From the NCBI GenBank assembly GCA_021798635.1, contig JAJZGH010000026.1:1-26815 (forward strand): DNA of 26,815 nt, read 5' to 3'. Below are positions 23,770-26,815 of the stretch, piece by piece. Under the pieces are notes generated by a model that made no database searches, was not told the DNA's origin, and saw only the letters and a program-made list of their open reading frames with translations. This DNA is from Planctomycetota bacterium (GTDB lineage: Bacteria; Planctomycetota; Phycisphaerae; WQYP01). The stretch's first letter is position 1, and each line of letters opens with the position of its first letter. A program made the translations under genes and the position numbers.

Positions 23770-25347
23770 TTAATTGCTCTGCTGAACAAACACAAAGCGT
23801 TCTGAGCCGTCAGCACCACGCACATACATGCGTATCCCGGATGACAGACTCACTTTTTTCAACACTGACTTAAATTCATCTACCGAAGTAATGGTATGGC
23901 CCTGCACACGCAGGATAATGTCGCCCGGATTGACACCAGCGCCGGCGGCCAAGCCATTAGGATCTATTTTGCTGACCATCACACCTTCGGGCTTGGCGAG
24001 GTGATACTGTTTGGCAATTTCGGAACTCACGCTGGCCACGGTGACGCCTAAAGACTTGGATTGCACCACGCCGGGCTGCTCACCGGTGGCACCGGCCAAG
24101 GTCAGTTGGCTGATAGTGGCCGGTTGCGTGCCGACGGCAAACGTCAAATTCATCATTTTGCCGCGCCGGAAAATACCCAGCGTGACATCCTTACCGGGGC
24201 GGGTGTCGGCAATCACGTCCCGCAATTGATTCATCGTGCGGACTTTGGCACCATCAATGGCGGTGATAATGTCCCCCGCCTTCAAACCACCCTTGGCTCC
24301 AGGAGAATCCGGCCACACTTGTTCCACAAGTACGCCATGGAGATGGTCATAGCCAAAGCTTTTCGCGGTTTTCTGAACAACACTATGCCGCACATCCGCA
24401 ATGGTTACGCCCAGATAGCCTCGCACGACTTTACCGTATTTTTTCAGGGCGTGAATGACATATTTGACCTCATTGGAGGGAATGGAAAAACCGATGCCGT
24501 TAAACGAGCCGGTGTTCGTGGCGATGGCGGAATTAATACCAATTACCTGTCCCTTGAGGTTCAGCAAGGGGCCGCCGGAATTACCGGGGTTAATGGCGGC
24601 ATCGGTTTGGAGATAATCAGAATAGGTTAAACCGGCGAGCTTGGGGTCATTTTCCGCAATGACATTCACATTGGTGCGTCCCATAGCTGAAATAATGCCC
24701 TGAGTCATGGTTTGGGTAAAGCCAAAGGGTGAACCAATCGCGATCACCCACTGCCCCACTCGCACGTGAGACGAATTGGCAAAGGTAAGAAAGGGAAGAT
24801 GATTGGCGGAAATTTTCACTAGCGCCAAATCAGATTTGGGGTCTGTGCCAATGACTTTTCCCTTAAATCGGCGATGATCCGCCAAGGTCACCGTGATTTT
24901 TGTGGCATCGCTGACTACGTGGTTGTTGGTAACAATGTATCCATCGGAAGAGATAATAACCCCGCTGCCGGTGCCATAAATTGTCTCCGGACCGGGGTTC
25001 GAGGGAACTAGCGGGAAGGCCCCGGGAGGAAGCATTTTGCGAAAGCCAGGGGGCAACTGCATCGGGCCGCCGGGATTGATGTTTTGCGCTTGCGGAATTT
25101 CTTTTACCACTTGTATATTGACCACCGCATTGCGATCCGCTTTATCTACCGCCTCAAAGGCGTTCGACAATTGATTGGCAAAGGCCGTTACTTTGGGGTT
25201 GATAGCCGGCACGCCGGACGCGGCATCGGCGTGAACGGCATGGGATGAACCAAAAATTCCCATCGCGACAATGCCAAAGGAGGACGCCATCGCCAGCGCC
25301 GCGGCCAAGGTGATAAGTTGCGAGGGTTTTCGTGATCCGTACTTCAT
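23770..25347 (-). CDS. HtrA/Deg-type periplasmic serine protease
   Basis: A 525-residue envelope quality-control protease. The start at 25347 has AAGGAG nine bases upstream; the reading from 25386 would add 13 residues before the signal sequence. A hydrophobic export segment lies at about 10-32. The trypsin-like domain shows the triad H143 (TNNHVV), D173 (KSDLALV) and S257 (GNSGGPL). A short proline-rich loop with MQLPPGF lies before the protease core, in the place of the regulatory LA loop. Two PDZ domains follow: about 308-400 (YLGVTIAD, HGVLVEQVWPDSPGAKGGL) and about 440-525 (LGVTVASV, GVMVSKIDPNGLAAGAGV). Two PDZ domains place it with DegP/DegQ instead of DegS. Which of the paralogues it is cannot be settled from one copy. 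Confidence 0.93.
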   Translation of the reverse strand: MKYGSRKPSQLITLAAALAMASSFGIVAMGIFGSSHAVHADAASGVPAINPKVTAFANQLSNAFEAVDKADRNAVVNIQVVKEIPQAQNINPGGPMQLPPGFRKMLPPGAFPLVPSNPGPETIYGTGSGVIISSDGYIVTNNHVVSDATKITVTLADHRRFKGKVIGTDPKSDLALVKISANHLPFLTFANSSHVRVGQWVIAIGSPFGFTQTMTQGIISAMGRTNVNVIAENDPKLAGLTYSDYLQTDAAINPGNSGGPLLNLKGQVIGINSAIATNTGSFNGIGFSIPSNEVKYVIHALKKYGKVVRGYLGVTIADVRHSVVQKTAKSFGYDHLHGVLVEQVWPDSPGAKGGLKAGDIITAIDGAKVRTMNQLRDVIADTRPGKDVTLGIFRRGKMMNLTFAVGTQPATISQLTLAGATGEQPGVVQSKSLGVTVASVSSEIAKQYHLAKPEGVMVSKIDPNGLAAGAGVNPGDIILRVQGHTITSVDEFKSVLKKVSLSSGIRMYVRGADGSERFVFVQQSN

Positions 25348-25540
25348 AAATGCAAACTCCTTAAATTTCCAAACACTTCTCAACATCAGGCTTCAATCAT
25401 CGGGCCAGCCTGTTGCGGCCTGCCTCGGTGATTGCCCGTTCAACCTATACGTTGCCGCAGTAGCACAAACCCCTACAGGGAGGAAAAAAATATTTTTCCG
25501 ATCAGGAAATGATTCGGTGGGTAAGGGCAGAGGTGCGCGC

Positions 25541-25574
25541 AAAAAATCGGCCATGGATGGGTTATCCATGGCCG
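25541..25574 (-). terminator. Intrinsic terminator of the prepilin-like gene
   Basis: CGGCCATGGAT (25548-25558) and ATCCATGGCCG (25564-25574) form a perfect 11-bp stem with a 5-base loop. On the minus strand it is followed by A and six T (25541-25546). It lies about 82 bases past the stop at 25657. Confidence 0.8.
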
Positions 25575-25656
25575 CAGGTGGCAATAAAATCAGATCACGA
25601 TCATCTGGAGCAGGACGGTGCGGCTGCCTTCGATCGCTATAAGGCCGTCGCTTTCT

Positions 25657-26742
25657 TTAACGGCCGCCATAAGGTGAAACAAAAACGTTGGGAAAGTCGC
25701 TGGTGGACACCGCTGCCGCATGGCCGTCACAGAACGCCACGTTAATGGTGGTGCCATGCCGCATCCACCCCATGTTATTGCCACCGGAATCACCCACCGG
25801 CAGCGGTAATACATCCGGTGCCAGCGGAATACGATCGCGAATCCAAGGCGTATCCGCACAGGCTTGCAGTGAGCAGGGATTCACATTTCCCGAAGCCACC
25901 TGCGGCGCGCCCGTATCAAAAAAAGTGGTGTAATACAAGGCGTCACAAAAGTTCAGCATGTTGCCTCCAACATCGTTGCCGCCGGGATTCGGACGCACAC
26001 CGCAGTCCGCGAATAACAGCGTGCTGGCCGGGGTCTGTACACCGCCCAATTTGCATCCCAGTGGATTCGTGAGGCCCGCTTTGGCTGTGGATCCGGCCGC
26101 AACCAAATAGTCTGCGCCGGGATTACACGCGCCTCCGCCGCCGTTGTATACCAGTCCGGCGATATCCGCGTTGACTCCGTATGATATTGGATAATACCCT
26201 TGGAAATATGGGCTGGGATATCCGCTGGGCGTCGGCTGGCTGTTATTGGTGACCGCGACATTGTTAAACAACTGGTACCCCGGATATGGGTCGTCCAATG
26301 TTGGGTCACTGGGACAGAGAAATACTTTTTCGCCGGAACCATTGACGCCAAAATTCATGAACGTCTGATTTTCCTGGCCACCGAGATAGGGCACCAACGC
26401 GCTGGCCCAGTCCTTCAAAATCGGGGCTCCGGAGGCCGGGGAATAAGTGCCGGTAGCGGGATTATAGGTGGTGTAGCGATACGCGAACATAGTGTGATCC
26501 GTGTCAGGCGTTTCGGTATATTTCATGATGCCGCTGTCGGTAATCGGTTGCACCAGGCCTTTGTGTTCATTGGCGAACATGTTTTCCGCCAAACCGATCT
26601 GTCGCACGTTGGATAAACACACTACCGAGTCTGCCAGTTGTTTGGCTCTGGCCAGCGCCGGCAGAAGTAGCGCGATCAGCAATGCAATGATGCTGATGAC
26701 CACCAGGAGTTCAATGAGGGTAAAGCCTTTTCTCCGGTTCAT
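25657..26742 (-). CDS. Prepilin-like protein (type II secretion / DUF1559-type) with H-x9-DG motif
   Basis: A 361-residue pseudopilin-like protein. The N-terminus [19 protein letters not shown] is a class III prepilin signal: cleavage after Gly6 by a prepilin peptidase would leave an N-methylated Phe with Glu at position 5 of the mature protein, and a long hydrophobic helix follows to about residue 30. The large C-terminal part is Gly, Asn and Pro-rich, and its end carries H-x9-DG ([16 protein letters not shown]). Proteins with this pair of features occur in large families in planctomycetes and are thought to act in secretion or surface structures; their exact job is unknown. AAGGAGG lies about six bases before the ATG, one of the strongest ribosome binding sites in the window. 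It does not appear to be in an operon with the protease. Confidence 0.88.
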   Translation of the reverse strand: MNRRKGFTLIELLVVISIIALLIALLLPALARAKQLADSVVCLSNVRQIGLAENMFANEHKGLVQPITDSGIMKYTETPDTDHTMFAYRYTTYNPATGTYSPASGAPILKDWASALVPYLGGQENQTFMNFGVNGSGEKVFLCPSDPTLDDPYPGYQLFNNVAVTNNSQPTPSGYPSPYFQGYYPISYGVNADIAGLVYNGGGGACNPGADYLVAAGSTAKAGLTNPLGCKLGGVQTPASTLLFADCGVRPNPGGNDVGGNMLNFCDALYYTTFFDTGAPQVASGNVNPCSLQACADTPWIRDRIPLAPDVLPLPVGDSGGNNMGWMRHGTTINVAFCDGHAAAVSTSDFPNVFVSPYGGR

Positions 26743-26815
26743 AATGAACCTCCTTCTAAAATATCAGGCCACCTGCGGACACACTGTCCGATAGTCATTG
26801 CGGCGACGCCGCCGC

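Noticed and set aside
23761..23805. A 14-codon plus-strand reading frame with a fine GGAGAAGGAG before its ATG.
   Set aside because: It overlaps the end of the HtrA gene in antisense, the purine-rich stretch is within the terminator region of that gene, and no family resemblance or partner is seen. One short frame with a chance ribosome site is not enough.
24061..24630. A 189-codon plus-strand frame inside the HtrA gene.
   Set aside because: It is antisense to the protease core that carries the catalytic Ser and Asp, with no independent signal of coding.

Overview
The window looks like a chromosomal piece of a planctomycete, probably of the Phycisphaerae type. The clues are a prepilin-like protein with a carboxy-terminal H-x9-DG motif, a small exported protein with a PEP-CTERM-like anchor, a secreted YdjY-like protein, an outer-membrane porin (so a diderm cell), and bacterial housekeeping genes with moderate to high GC. 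This placement is inferred from protein families; there is no rRNA gene here to confirm it. I see no tRNA, rRNA, CRISPR array, transposase, integrase or phage gene.

Layout. Positions 1-7100 hold a secreted YdjY-like protein (minus), then manC and ruvX (plus), facing asnB and rnd (minus, 9 bases apart). Positions 7429-13690 are a transport block. An OprO/OprP-like porin (plus) converges on a four-gene BMP-type ABC importer (minus) in the order binding protein, double ATPase, permease, permease. The last three cistrons overlap by ATGA junctions. Positions 13889-20199 carry a promoter and a three-gene operon: alpha-glucan phosphorylase, acetate kinase, phosphoketolase. Together these can turn stored glucan into acetyl phosphate and then acetate plus ATP. 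Positions 20299-26742 hold a DJ-1/PfpI protein resembling isonitrile hydratase, a DUF4149-like membrane protein, ribosomal protein S4, a PEP-CTERM-like exported protein, an HtrA/Deg protease and a prepilin-like protein. Most genes in this last part are on the minus strand and are separated by clear intrinsic terminators.

The most unusual non-coding feature is a set of degenerate 7-base tandem repeats in several gaps of the first 7.4 kb. They often start within a few bases of a gene end. Two of these stretches (3061-3159 and 7313-7390) look like diverged copies of one composite element. A structured stretch of three hairpins before the porin gene is also unexplained. I found no convincing new defence or mobile system. 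The rest is a coherent set of metabolic, transport and envelope genes.
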